From NCBI GenBank assembly GCA_900556545.1, contig USPE01000037.1, positions 1 through 11,565 of the forward strand: DNA of 11,565 bases, given 5' to 3'. How positions within the stretch are numbered: position 1 is the first letter of the stretch; every line of letters starts with the position of its first letter. Below are positions 7,062-11,565 of the stretch, piece by piece. Source of the stretch: an uncultured Peptococcaceae bacterium. GTDB lineage: Bacteria > Bacillota > Peptococcia > Peptococcales > Peptococcaceae. The position numbers and the translations under genes are program-made. The notes under the pieces were generated by a model. It worked only from the letters and a program-made list of their open reading frames with translations. It was not told where the DNA came from and searched no databases.

Positions 7062-7611
7062 TTACCGATGGGTTTTGGCAGGAACGGCTTTGGTGTTACT
7101 GATTATTTTGTTTTGGAAGCCGCTGCCATTGACAGATGCAGAACCAGAGGTTTTCTATATAGAAACAGATGAAGAACCTGCAGAACCTGTCACTTCTGCC
7201 GCAGAGATTGCGGTGCATGTGGCAGGTGCTGTAGACCATCCAGGCGTGTACAAACTGGAACTGGGAAAACGGGTGGACGATGCCTTACAATTGGCCGGAG
7301 TAAAAGCAGAGGCAGATATTGACATGCTGAATCGGGCTGCAGTTTTGGCAGATGGTCAAAAAATAGTTGTGCCTTTTATGGGCGATACATCGCAGGAAAA
7401 CAAAGATAATAGTTTAGACGGTTTGGTTGATTTAAATCAGGCTGATTTGCAGCAGCTTATGGAATTACCAGGAATCGGTACAGTGAAGGCGCAGTCTATT
7501 TTGGATTACCGCGAACAAAAAGGTCCTTTTCAAACAATCGAAGAGGTGCAGCAAGTCAATGGAATTGGGGAGAATATCTTTAACCAAATCAAAGATAAAA
7601 TAAAAGTTTGA
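7048..7611 (+). CDS. comEA: ComEA-like membrane-anchored DNA-binding protein
   Basis: A 187-residue protein with the ComEA layout: one N-terminal membrane segment (about 8-23, WVLAGTALVLLIILFW), an acidic linker, an SLBB domain (about 52-109; VHVAGAVDHPGVYKL to ADGQKIVVP), and a C-terminal double helix-hairpin-helix (about 127-187; VDLNQAD, LPGIGTVKAQ at 140-149, VNGIGENIFNQIK). ComEA binds double-stranded DNA outside the membrane and passes it to the ComEC channel in natural transformation. I chose GTG 7048 because GGAGG (7037-7041) sits six bases upstream; an ATG at 7018 would put ten residues inside the preceding gene without a good ribosome site. comEB and comEC, common downstream neighbours, are absent; tRNA genes follow instead. 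Confidence 0.87.
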   Translation: MKNIDYRWVLAGTALVLLIILFWKPLPLTDAEPEVFYIETDEEPAEPVTSAAEIAVHVAGAVDHPGVYKLELGKRVDDALQLAGVKAEADIDMLNRAAVLADGQKIVVPFMGDTSQENKDNSLDGLVDLNQADLQQLMELPGIGTVKAQSILDYREQKGPFQTIEEVQQVNGIGENIFNQIKDKIKV

Positions 7612-7629
7612 AAATTTTTGAAAAAAGTG

Positions 7630-7658
7630 TTGACAGTTTATAGGTGGCCTGCTATAAT
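7630..7658 (+). promoter_or_regulatory. Promoter of the tRNA-Cys/tRNA-Leu unit
   Basis: Perfect TTGACA (7630-7635), 17-bp spacer and perfect TATAAT (7653-7658), twenty bases before the first tRNA. It begins 18 bases after the comEA stop, and no comEA terminator is seen, so comEA transcripts may run into the tRNA unit. Confidence 0.93.
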
Positions 7659-7678
7659 CTATAAATGTCAGTTGGTTC

Positions 7679-7753
7679 GGCGACATAGCCAAGCGGTAAG
7701 GCAGAGGACTGCAAATCCTTTATGCCCCAGTTCAAATCTGGGTGTCGCCTCCA
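7679..7753 (+). tRNA. tRNA-Cys (anticodon GCA)
   Basis: Acceptor strand GGCGACA (7679-7685) pairs with TGTCGCC (7743-7749); discriminator T7750 and an encoded CCA (7751-7753) follow. The anticodon stem is GAGGA/TCCTT with loop CTGCAAA, anticodon GCA at 7711-7713. The T-loop TTCAAAT is typical. U73 is the normal Cys identity base. Confidence 0.95.
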
Positions 7754-7839
7754 GCCGGAGTGGCGGAACTGGCAGACGCACAGGACTTAAAATCCTGCGA
7801 AGCTAAACCTTCGTACCGGTTCGATTCCGGTCTCCGGCA
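7754..7839 (+). tRNA. tRNA-Leu (anticodon TAA)
   Basis: Acceptor strand GCCGGAG (7754-7760) pairs with CTCCGGC (7832-7838), discriminator A7839, no encoded CCA. The anticodon stem CAGGA/TCCTG holds the loop CTTAAAA with anticodon TAA at 7788-7790. A long variable arm (GCGAAGCTAAACCTTCGT region) marks it as class II. It abuts tRNA-Cys directly. Its 3' half is the usual target for integrases, and a recombinase stump lies 350 bp downstream. Confidence 0.95.
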
Positions 7840-7848
7840 TCTTTTTGG

Positions 7849-7896
7849 AAGCCCCAGAAACCTGTTAACAAACGGGATTCTGGGGCTTTCTCTTTG
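7849..7896 (+). terminator. Terminator of the tRNA unit
   Basis: AAGCCCCAGAA (7849-7859) pairs perfectly with TTCTGGGGCTT (7878-7888), with an inner extension of CCTGTT against AACGGG (one G-U), followed by TTTCTCTTT. Confidence 0.9.
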
Positions 7897-8025
7897 TGTA
7901 AAACCTTGATTACACATAACCTCAAAATGATTACACTTTTATCAACTGAAAAATTCGACAAAAACCGCATAGAATCCGGCTTTGCGGACTTTTTACAGGT
8001 GTCATTACAAAACGTGATTTTTAGG

Positions 8026-8056
8026 GTGTAATCAAAGGTTTTGATTACACTTTTTT
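8026..8056 (+). terminator. Palindromic hairpin with T tract (terminator-like), first copy
   Basis: GTGTAATCAAA (8026-8036) pairs perfectly with TTTGATTACAC (8040-8050) over 11 bp with a three-base loop, followed by TTTTTT. It looks like a plus-strand terminator, but no plus-strand gene is evident upstream after the tRNA terminator. The stem is made of the repeated GATTACAC word. Confidence 0.5.
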
Positions 8057-8075
8057 GAGAATAGAATCGACTGAA

Positions 8076-8097
8076 AGCGGCTTCAATGCCCGCTTTG
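8076..8097. other. Hairpin between the two palindromes
   Basis: AAAGCGG and CCGCTTT form a 7-bp perfect inverted repeat around a nine-base loop, located roughly midway between the two GATTACAC palindromes. No T tract follows. Role unknown. Confidence 0.5.
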
Positions 8098-8132
8098 TAA
8101 ATTTTGTGCAATAAAAAAATACTGAAATTTCT

Positions 8133-8172
8133 AAAGTGTAATCATCTTTTTTGATTACACTTTTTATTTTTT
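8133..8172 (+). terminator. Palindromic hairpin with T tract (terminator-like), second copy
   Basis: AAAGTGTAATCA (8133-8144) pairs perfectly over 12 bp with TGATTACACTTT (8152-8163) across a seven-base T-rich loop; TTATTTTTT follows. It shares the stem word of the hairpin 110 bp upstream. On the minus strand it lies just beyond the recombinase stump but there lacks a T tract. Confidence 0.5.
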
Positions 8173-8187
8173 GAAAAAAACGGATGA

Positions 8188-8424
8188 TTAATTTAGCAAA
8201 TTTTCAATCTTAGTTGCAGTAGTGGCACTTACTTTTGACTGCCGAATATAATGCATTGTTGTGGCTGTGTTACTGTGCCCCAGCATAGTACTGATTTCAG
8301 TGATTGGAATTCCTGCTTCGGCAAATAAAGTTGCATTGGTGAAGCGAATCTGGTGACTGCTTCGATAGGTAATGCCTAACGCTTCACAGGTGCGTTTGAG
8401 ATGATGGTTAAATGTATCCAGCAT
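8188..8424 (-). pseudogene. Tyrosine recombinase/integrase, C-terminal remnant
   Basis: The 78 residues match the C-terminal end of a phage/ICE-type tyrosine integrase: SSHQIRFTNATLFAEAG contains the H-x-x-R box (H24, R27), ISTMLGHS gives the second catalytic histidine (H50), and MHYIRQ holds the nucleophile tyrosine (Y59). The N-terminal arm-binding domain, the core-binding domain and the first catalytic arginine are missing. The frame stays open upstream to about 8496 but that stretch (IFFIFSVIFSILQDAFLES) is not recognisably integrase, and no ribosome site precedes the ATG at 8424. It therefore cannot be an active recombinase. It sits downstream of tRNA-Leu in opposite orientation, as in elements integrated at tRNA 3' ends. 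Confidence 0.87.
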
Positions 8425-8496
8425 GTGTGATTCCAGAAATGCATCTTGCAGAATTGAAAAAATGACAGAGAAAATAAAAAATATTGCGAACAGATA

Positions 8497-8525
8497 TTCT
8501 TATATTATGGTTTATGTGATATAAT
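8497..8525 (+). promoter_or_regulatory. Extended -10 promoter of the nuclease operon
   Basis: Perfect TATAAT (8520-8525) preceded by TGA, giving an extended -10 element. The -35 candidate TTCTTA (8497-8502) at 17-bp spacing matches only half the consensus, as is common with extended -10 promoters. It lies 40 bases before the GTG start of the first gene. Confidence 0.7.
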
Positions 8526-8564
8526 AGCGATTGTTCAATAGACTTTTTATAAGGGGGTGGCTAT

Positions 8565-8969
8565 GTGATTGTAGTTGTGTGCGTGGATGAGAGAAATGGG
8601 ATGTTGTTTAATGGACGGCGGGTAAGCCGGGACCGTCTGGTTTGTGAGGATATTTTACACAGTTGTTCGGGCTATTTGTGGATGGAACCGTATTCTGCTT
8701 CGCTTTTTGCCCAGATGCCGCAGGCGCAGCTGCGGGTTGAAACGCAGTTTTTGCAGAAAGCGGAAGATGGAGCGTGGTGTTTTGTGGAACGGGAATCGCT
8801 TTCGCCCTATCTGTCCAAATTGGAGCAGATCGTCATATACCATTGGAACCGTCATTATCCAGCTGACACCTATTTGGATATTTCGTTAAATGATTGGACT
8901 TTGGTATCAACGGAAGAGTTTGCAGGTTATTCCCACCCCAAAATTACAAAAGAAGTTTACAGGAGATAA
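8565..8969 (+). CDS. Conserved-looking hypothetical protein, partner of the secreted nuclease
   Basis: A 134-residue protein starting at GTG 8565, behind AAGGGGGTGG (8551-8560); an overlapping ATG at 8563 is followed at once by TGA. The N-terminus VVVCVDERNGMLFNGRR followed by SRDR looks like a beta strand and turn and superficially recalls the first strand of dihydrofolate reductases (VAVDxNNGIG), but the rest does not follow that fold visibly. Other motifs that look conserved are LWMEPYSASLF and YLDISLNDWTLV. There is no signal peptide, membrane segment or metallo-beta-lactamase HxHxDH motif, so it should be cytoplasmic. Its stop lies three bases before the nuclease start and it contains the nuclease ribosome site, so the two are tightly coupled. 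I do not recognise a characterised family; a role in immunity to or handling of the nuclease is only a guess. Confidence 0.75.
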   Translation: MIVVVCVDERNGMLFNGRRVSRDRLVCEDILHSCSGYLWMEPYSASLFAQMPQAQLRVETQFLQKAEDGAWCFVERESLSPYLSKLEQIVIYHWNRHYPADTYLDISLNDWTLVSTEEFAGYSHPKITKEVYRR

Positions 8970-8972
8970 GAC

Positions 8973-9857
8973 ATGAAAAAATTGATCCATTCTAAAAAAT
9001 TGCAATATTTGCTGCTGGTTTGTTTATTTTTTTGTCTGACAAGTTTGACTGGCTGTGAATTTTCAGAACCTGCTGCGGTGGAAACGACAGGCGCATCTAT
9101 CGAAAACTATGCCGGTGAAGCGTATAGCGTTTTAAATGATAATGTGCCGACGTTTACTGCCGATGAATTGGTGCTGGATTCTTATGAGCAGTACAGTCCG
9201 TTGGATTCTCTGGGACGCTGCGGAACAGCGATGGCCAATATTGGCATTGATCTGATGCCTACCGAGGACAGAGGCAGTATTGGTCAGGTGAAGCCGACAG
9301 GTTGGCAGACGGTAAAATATGATATTGTAGATGGTAAATATCTCTATAATCGCTGTCACTTAATTGGTTTTCAATTAACAGGAGAAAACGCCAACAAGGA
9401 AAATCTGATTACAGGCACCCGTTATATGAACGTGGAGGGGATGCTGCCTTTTGAAAATATGGTGGCGGATTATGTAAAAGAAACGGAAAATCATGTGCTG
9501 TATCGGGTAACGCCTGTATTTGCAGGTGATCACTTAGTAGCGGACGGTGTACAGATAGAAGCGTTGTCTGTGGAGGACGACGGTCAGGGAATTTGTTTTA
9601 ATGTCTTTGTTTATAACGTGCAGCCTGGCATTACCATTGATTATGCCACCGGTAACAGTTCTCTGACCCAACAGGCTGAAGAACCGAGCCAGGCAACAGG
9701 GCAGGAAGTAACTGAGATTCGCGGAAATTCCAATTCTAAAATTTATCATTGCCCGGGACAATCCTATTATGAAGGCATGTTGGATTCCAAATATCTGGTA
9801 ATTTTTTCATCGGAAGAAGAAGCGATAGCGGCGGGGTATCGCAAAGCTAAAAATTAA
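8973..9857 (+). CDS. Secreted DNA/RNA non-specific endonuclease, lipoprotein
   Basis: A 294-residue nuclease of the beta-beta-alpha-metal superfamily (Endonuclease_NS_2-like, as in streptococcal DNases). Residues 1-28 are a lipoprotein signal ending in LTGC (Cys28), so it acts outside the membrane. The catalytic segment is YNRCHLIGFQLTG (general-base His129) followed by NKENLITGTRYMN (141-153), which supplies the metal-binding asparagine. A threonine/glutamine-rich linker (about 228-248) leads to a C-terminal module (about 250-294; GNSNSKIYHCPGQSYY to EEEAIAAGYRKAKN) resembling the Ada-like metal-binding domain often appended to such nucleases, but with only one of its usual cysteines. AGGAG (8960-8964) precedes the ATG. 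It forms an operon with the upstream 134-residue gene. Likely roles are nutrient nucleotide scavenging, degradation of extracellular DNA or DNA processing at the surface. Confidence 0.9.
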   Translation: MKKLIHSKKLQYLLLVCLFFCLTSLTGCEFSEPAAVETTGASIENYAGEAYSVLNDNVPTFTADELVLDSYEQYSPLDSLGRCGTAMANIGIDLMPTEDRGSIGQVKPTGWQTVKYDIVDGKYLYNRCHLIGFQLTGENANKENLITGTRYMNVEGMLPFENMVADYVKETENHVLYRVTPVFAGDHLVADGVQIEALSVEDDGQGICFNVFVYNVQPGITIDYATGNSSLTQQAEEPSQATGQEVTEIRGNSNSKIYHCPGQSYYEGMLDSKYLVIFSSEEEAIAAGYRKAKN

Positions 9858-9865
9858 GTAACAGT

Positions 9866-9898
9866 ATAAAAAATGGGCTGGCACTGCCATTTTTATCT
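9866..9898 (+). terminator. Weak terminator after the nuclease gene
   Basis: ATAAAAAATGG faces CCATTTTTAT (with one bulged A) around GCTGGCACTG, ending in the T-rich strand. The stem is mostly A-T, so termination may be partial; a stronger hairpin follows at 9951. Confidence 0.45.
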
Positions 9899-9950
9899 TC
9901 AGCAGGGCGTTTTGTTGAGAATAAAGAATTGTACAGCTGGTATGATTGAT

Positions 9951-9985
9951 AGAACCGGAGCGTTGTCAGTCCGGTTCTTTTTTTG
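9951..9985 (+). terminator. Strong rho-independent terminator of the nuclease operon
   Basis: AGAACCGGA (9951-9959) pairs perfectly with TCCGGTTCT (9970-9978), ten-base loop, followed by TTTTTT. No gene is seen between 9858 and 9950, so this is the main stop for the nuclease transcript. Confidence 0.88.
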
Positions 9986-10027
9986 TAAAAAGAAAAGCCG
10001 TCACACCAACTTTTAGGGTGCGACAGC
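9985..10027 (-). terminator. Minus-strand terminator of the HAD phosphatase gene
   Basis: In minus-strand RNA, GCUGUCGCACC (10027-10017) pairs with GGUGUGACGGC (10007-9997) over 11 positions including two G-U wobbles, then a T-rich tract. On the plus strand the same two positions would be C-A mismatches, so the structure is strand-specific and belongs to the leftward gene. Confidence 0.78.
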
Positions 10028-10080
10028 GTTCTCCATCAAATGGATAAATAGTGCATATGAATATGAAAAGGGGTTGTATC

Positions 10081-10731
10081 TTATTGTTGTAGTAAATATT
10101 GATGCAGATCGGCAACTGTTTGGGCAATATAGATGGCGCCGCTGCTTTCTAATTCGCCCGGCGCAGCAAATCCAAACCGGACGCCTACGCAGGGCAGCCC
10201 CAACTCTTTTGCGCCGATTACATCATATTTGCGGTCTCCAACCATTAATAGCTGCTCCATCGGCGGATTGTTGAAGTTTTGCAATACTGCTGAGATAACT
10301 TCTTTTTTGTCGGTGCGGGTGCCGTCCAAATTGCTGCCTTCTATGCTGGCAAAATACTGGCTCAGTTCAAATTTTTCCAGGATTTGTTTTACAAAAACAG
10401 TGGGCTTGGAGGATGCGACAGCCAGCGTTTTTCCTTGGGCCTGCAGCTGCTGCAGCATAGGTGCAATGCCTGGATAAGGGAAATTTTCGTACAAGCCGAT
10501 GGTGCTGAACCGTTCTCGATATTTTTCCACCGCGGCAACGGCATCTTCTGGTGTAAAGCCGTAAAATTCTTGAAAAGACTGTAGCAATGGCGGACCGATA
10601 AAGGGAATCAGTTTATCCAAGTTCGGTTCGTGAATACCAAAGGCGTCCAAAGCGTATTGCACACATTTTGTAATGCCTTCTTTGGGGTTGGTCAAAGTAC
10701 CGTCTAAGTCAAATAAAATATACGAAATCAT
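10081..10731 (-). CDS. HAD-superfamily hydrolase, phosphoglycolate phosphatase-like
   Basis: A 216-residue cytoplasmic haloacid-dehalogenase-type phosphatase of the Gph/PpaX-like group. Motif I is FDLDGTLT with Asp8 as nucleophile and Asp10 as acid/base; motif II is VASSKP near residues 105-110; a motif III lysine lies in GTRTDKKEV around 142-143; motif IV is MVGDRKYDVIGA with the metal-binding aspartates at about 166 and 170. A helical cap (about 20-85) sits between motifs I and II, as in C1-cap members. The start at 10731 is supported by AAGGAG nine bases upstream; the frame extends 27 codons further but without the motif or a ribosome site. Phosphoglycolate, a nucleotide or pyrophosphate could be the substrate; sequence alone does not decide. 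Confidence 0.9.
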   Translation of the reverse strand: MISYILFDLDGTLTNPKEGITKCVQYALDAFGIHEPNLDKLIPFIGPPLLQSFQEFYGFTPEDAVAAVEKYRERFSTIGLYENFPYPGIAPMLQQLQAQGKTLAVASSKPTVFVKQILEKFELSQYFASIEGSNLDGTRTDKKEVISAVLQNFNNPPMEQLLMVGDRKYDVIGAKELGLPCVGVRFGFAAPGELESSGAIYIAQTVADLHQYLLQQ

Positions 10732-10777
10732 GGGACAACTCCTTATGGTTAAAATACTGTAAATCAAATTATGCAAA

Positions 10778-10806
10778 ATGATAAGAATATTAAGATGTTT
10801 TATCAA
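10778..10806 (-). promoter_or_regulatory. Promoter of the HAD phosphatase gene
   Basis: On the minus strand, TTGATA (10806-10801), 17-bp spacer, TATCAT (10783-10778), about 50 bases before the start codon. It lies back to back with the rightward promoter at 10821-10848. Confidence 0.6.
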
Positions 10807-10820
10807 TTTCATTTTGGCTA

Positions 10821-10848
10821 TTGCCTAAAATATGTTTCATGCTATACT
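10821..10848 (+). promoter_or_regulatory. Promoter of the DUF4491-like gene
   Basis: TTGCCT (10821-10826), 16-bp spacer, TATACT (10843-10848) preceded by TGC, an extended -10 arrangement. It implies an untranslated leader of about 70 bases in which I see no known RNA element. Confidence 0.65.
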
Positions 10849-10927
10849 GTTACGAGCTATAGAAAACAATGGCTCTCATTTATTTTATAGCATAGCAGAT
10901 TGGCATAAAAATGAAAAGGGGATTCAT

Positions 10928-11212
10928 ATGAATTTTTTAGGACTGATTATTAGTGTGGCAGCGTTTTTGATTATTGGGATTTTTCATCCGATTGTAATTA
11001 AATGTGAATATTACTTTTCGGATAAAGTATGGCCGGCGTTTTTAGTTGCAGGACTTGTTTGCATCGCTTGTTCTTTGCTGGTGCAGAATACAGTTGGTTC
11101 TTCTTTGCTGGGTGTGCTGGGCTGTTCTTTTTTATGGAGTATCGGGGAATTAAAAGAGCAGCGGGAACGGGTGGAAAAAGGCTGGTTCCCTAAAAATCCA
11201 AATCGTAAATAA
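10928..11212 (+). CDS. DUF4491-like small membrane protein
   Basis: A 94-residue protein with three hydrophobic segments: FLGLIISVAAFLIIGIF, VWPAFLVAGLVCIACSLLV and SSLLGVLGCSFLWSI. A charged C-terminal tail (ELKEQRERVEKGWFPKNPNRK) follows. The motifs FHPIVIKCEYYF and GWFPKNP are what I associate with the DUF4491 family, whose function is not known to me. It is chosen to start at ATG 10928, with AAGGGG directly upstream; an in-frame ATG at 10832 overlaps the promoter and would add a non-homologous leader. It is monocistronic between a divergent HAD gene and a bidirectional terminator. Confidence 0.85.
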   Translation: MNFLGLIISVAAFLIIGIFHPIVIKCEYYFSDKVWPAFLVAGLVCIACSLLVQNTVGSSLLGVLGCSFLWSIGELKEQRERVEKGWFPKNPNRK

Positions 11213-11286
11213 GCGTGTGGTGTAAACAAGGAGATCAAATTTTCCAAAGTTTGGATTTTTGTAAAGGTTTGCTTGGGGCTGCGTGG

Positions 11287-11336
11287 AAAAGGGACTGTTG
11301 CACTGCTGAAATTAGCGGTGCCGCAGTCCCTTTTTT
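11287..11336. terminator. Bidirectional terminator between convergent genes
   Basis: AAAAGGGACTG (11287-11297) pairs with CAGTCCCTTTT (11324-11334), and inside it CACTGCT faces AGCGGTG, giving a long interrupted stem. A run of T follows on the plus strand and, through the leading AAAA, a shorter one on the minus strand. It can serve both the DUF4491-like gene and the leftward small gene. Positions 11213-11286 hold nothing else I can support. Confidence 0.85.
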
Positions 11337-11355
11337 GTACAGATAGTTGGTGTAG

Positions 11356-11532
11356 TTATGGATTTTTGTCTTTATCCAATTCCGGTATGGCGTAGTGATA
11401 AATGTCATTATAAGCTTGCTGTTCGTCCTCTGATTGAGGCGGTACAGGAATCAGGCCAGTACATTCTGTGGAAGAACTGGCGTTATTTAAGTCGTAACAA
11501 TATAAATTGGGATTGTCATGAATTTTTTTCAA
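11356..11532 (-). CDS. Small hypothetical protein, 58 residues, TTG start
   Basis: A short leftward gene that starts at TTG 11532, six bases after a near-ideal ribosome site GGAGGTG (minus strand, 11545-11539). An in-frame TGA immediately upstream excludes a longer product. The protein begins MKKIHDNPNLYCYDLNNASS and continues through STECTGLIPVPP to an acidic tail ending ELDKDKNP. There is no signal peptide, membrane segment or zinc-binding cluster (two cysteines only). I believe similar short proteins with YCYDLNNAS and CTGLIP motifs occur in Clostridia, but this is recollection, and their role is unknown to me. Its transcript would end at the hairpin at 11287-11336. Its promoter lies outside the window or in the last 20 bases. 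Confidence 0.72.
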   Translation of the reverse strand: MKKIHDNPNLYCYDLNNASSSTECTGLIPVPPQSEDEQQAYNDIYHYAIPELDKDKNP

Positions 11533-11565
11533 TCAAATCACCTCCCTCTGGTAGCTGCGCGGATA

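Larger units (their letters stand above)
7896..8163. repeat. Cluster of GATTACAC/GTGTAATC words and palindromes
   Basis: The 8-mer GATTACAC occurs at 7908, 7929, 8043 and 8153, and its reverse complement GTGTAATC at 8026 and 8136: six exact copies in 253 bp. A partial inverted partner GTGTAA lies at 7896-7901. Two pairs form palindromes centred near 8038 and 8148, about 110 bp apart. Read another way, two units of about 101-105 bp (7929-8033 and 8043-8143) are each bounded by GATTACACTTTT at the left and GTGTAATC at the right, and each contains ATAGAATC near its left part. There is no convincing coding region. Possible readings are recombinase arm-type binding sites, operators, or a degenerate tandem element; none is proven. 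Confidence 0.75.

Noticed and set aside
7618..7806. A 62-codon plus-strand frame covering both tRNAs
   Set aside because: It runs through the tRNA promoter and both tRNA genes, so it is not a protein gene.
7803..8111. A 102-codon minus-strand open frame antisense to the end of tRNA-Leu
   Set aside because: Its 3' part is the antisense of the tRNA and terminator, a common artefact; no ribosome site and no recognisable domain.
7896..8163. CRISPR array or integron attC interpretation of the GATTACAC repeats
   Set aside because: Repeats are only 8-12 bp in mixed orientation, too few and with uneven spacing for CRISPR; no attC core GTTRRRY sites and no cas or intI gene.
9951..9985. Match of CCGGTTC to the tRNA-Leu T-arm as a possible att site
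   Set aside because: Only seven bases match, and the sequence is explained as a terminator stem.
11245..11272. Small hairpin TCCAA/TTGGA followed by T residues
   Set aside because: The stem is only five base pairs with a strong terminator 40 bases later; too weak to call.
11227..11347. AAGGAG followed by a short frame from TTG near 11254
   Set aside because: The start is too far from the ribosome-like site, the frame is about 31 codons and it runs through the terminator hairpin.

Overview
The window reads as chromosomal DNA of a low-to-moderate GC, Gram-positive-lineage anaerobe, probably a Clostridia or Negativicutes member. The grounds are a T-box riboswitch, a TrpXYZ-type amino-acid ABC transporter, an SLH-domain surface protein with BspA-type leucine-rich repeats, a ComEA-like protein, a DUF4491-type membrane protein and strong Shine-Dalgarno sites. 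I cannot name a genus from sequence alone.

Layout. Positions 1-104 hold the 3' end of a 5S rRNA gene and its terminator, i.e. the end of an rRNA operon. Positions 152-3436 are a complete regulated operon: a consensus promoter, a T-box leader whose specifier loop reads UGG (Trp), then a binding lipoprotein, a permease and an ATPase (trpX-trpY-trpZ), closed by a long hairpin terminator. Positions 3693-7611 carry three same-strand genes without internal terminators: a large secreted LRR/acidic-repeat/SLH protein, a lipoprotein with beta-propeller-like motifs, and a ComEA-like membrane-anchored DNA-binding protein overlapping the lipoprotein gene by 14 bases. Positions 7630-7896 are a tRNA-Cys/tRNA-Leu unit with a near-perfect promoter and its own terminator.

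Downstream of tRNA-Leu (7896-8424) lies an odd accessory patch: six exact copies of the 8-mer GATTACAC/GTGTAATC, several hairpins spaced about 110 bp apart, and the C-terminal stump of a tyrosine recombinase pointing toward the tRNA. I read this as the scar of an element once integrated at the tRNA-Leu gene; the palindrome array is the least explained sequence in the window. After it come a two-gene operon (unknown 134-residue protein plus a secreted DNA/RNA non-specific nuclease lipoprotein), a minus-strand HAD phosphatase, a small DUF4491-like membrane protein and, at the right edge on the minus strand, a 58-residue protein starting at TTG behind a strong ribosome binding site.

How the genes work together. 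The first operon should import tryptophan (or a related aromatic amino acid) when its charged tRNA is scarce. The middle operon and the nuclease operon both place proteins on the cell surface, and ComEA and the nuclease both belong to families that handle DNA; a link to DNA capture or scavenging is inference only. I did not find a wholly new system with confidence. The candidates worth checking are the GATTACAC palindrome array, the mismatch between the T-box codon and its discriminator-pairing base, and the unknown 134-residue partner of the nuclease.
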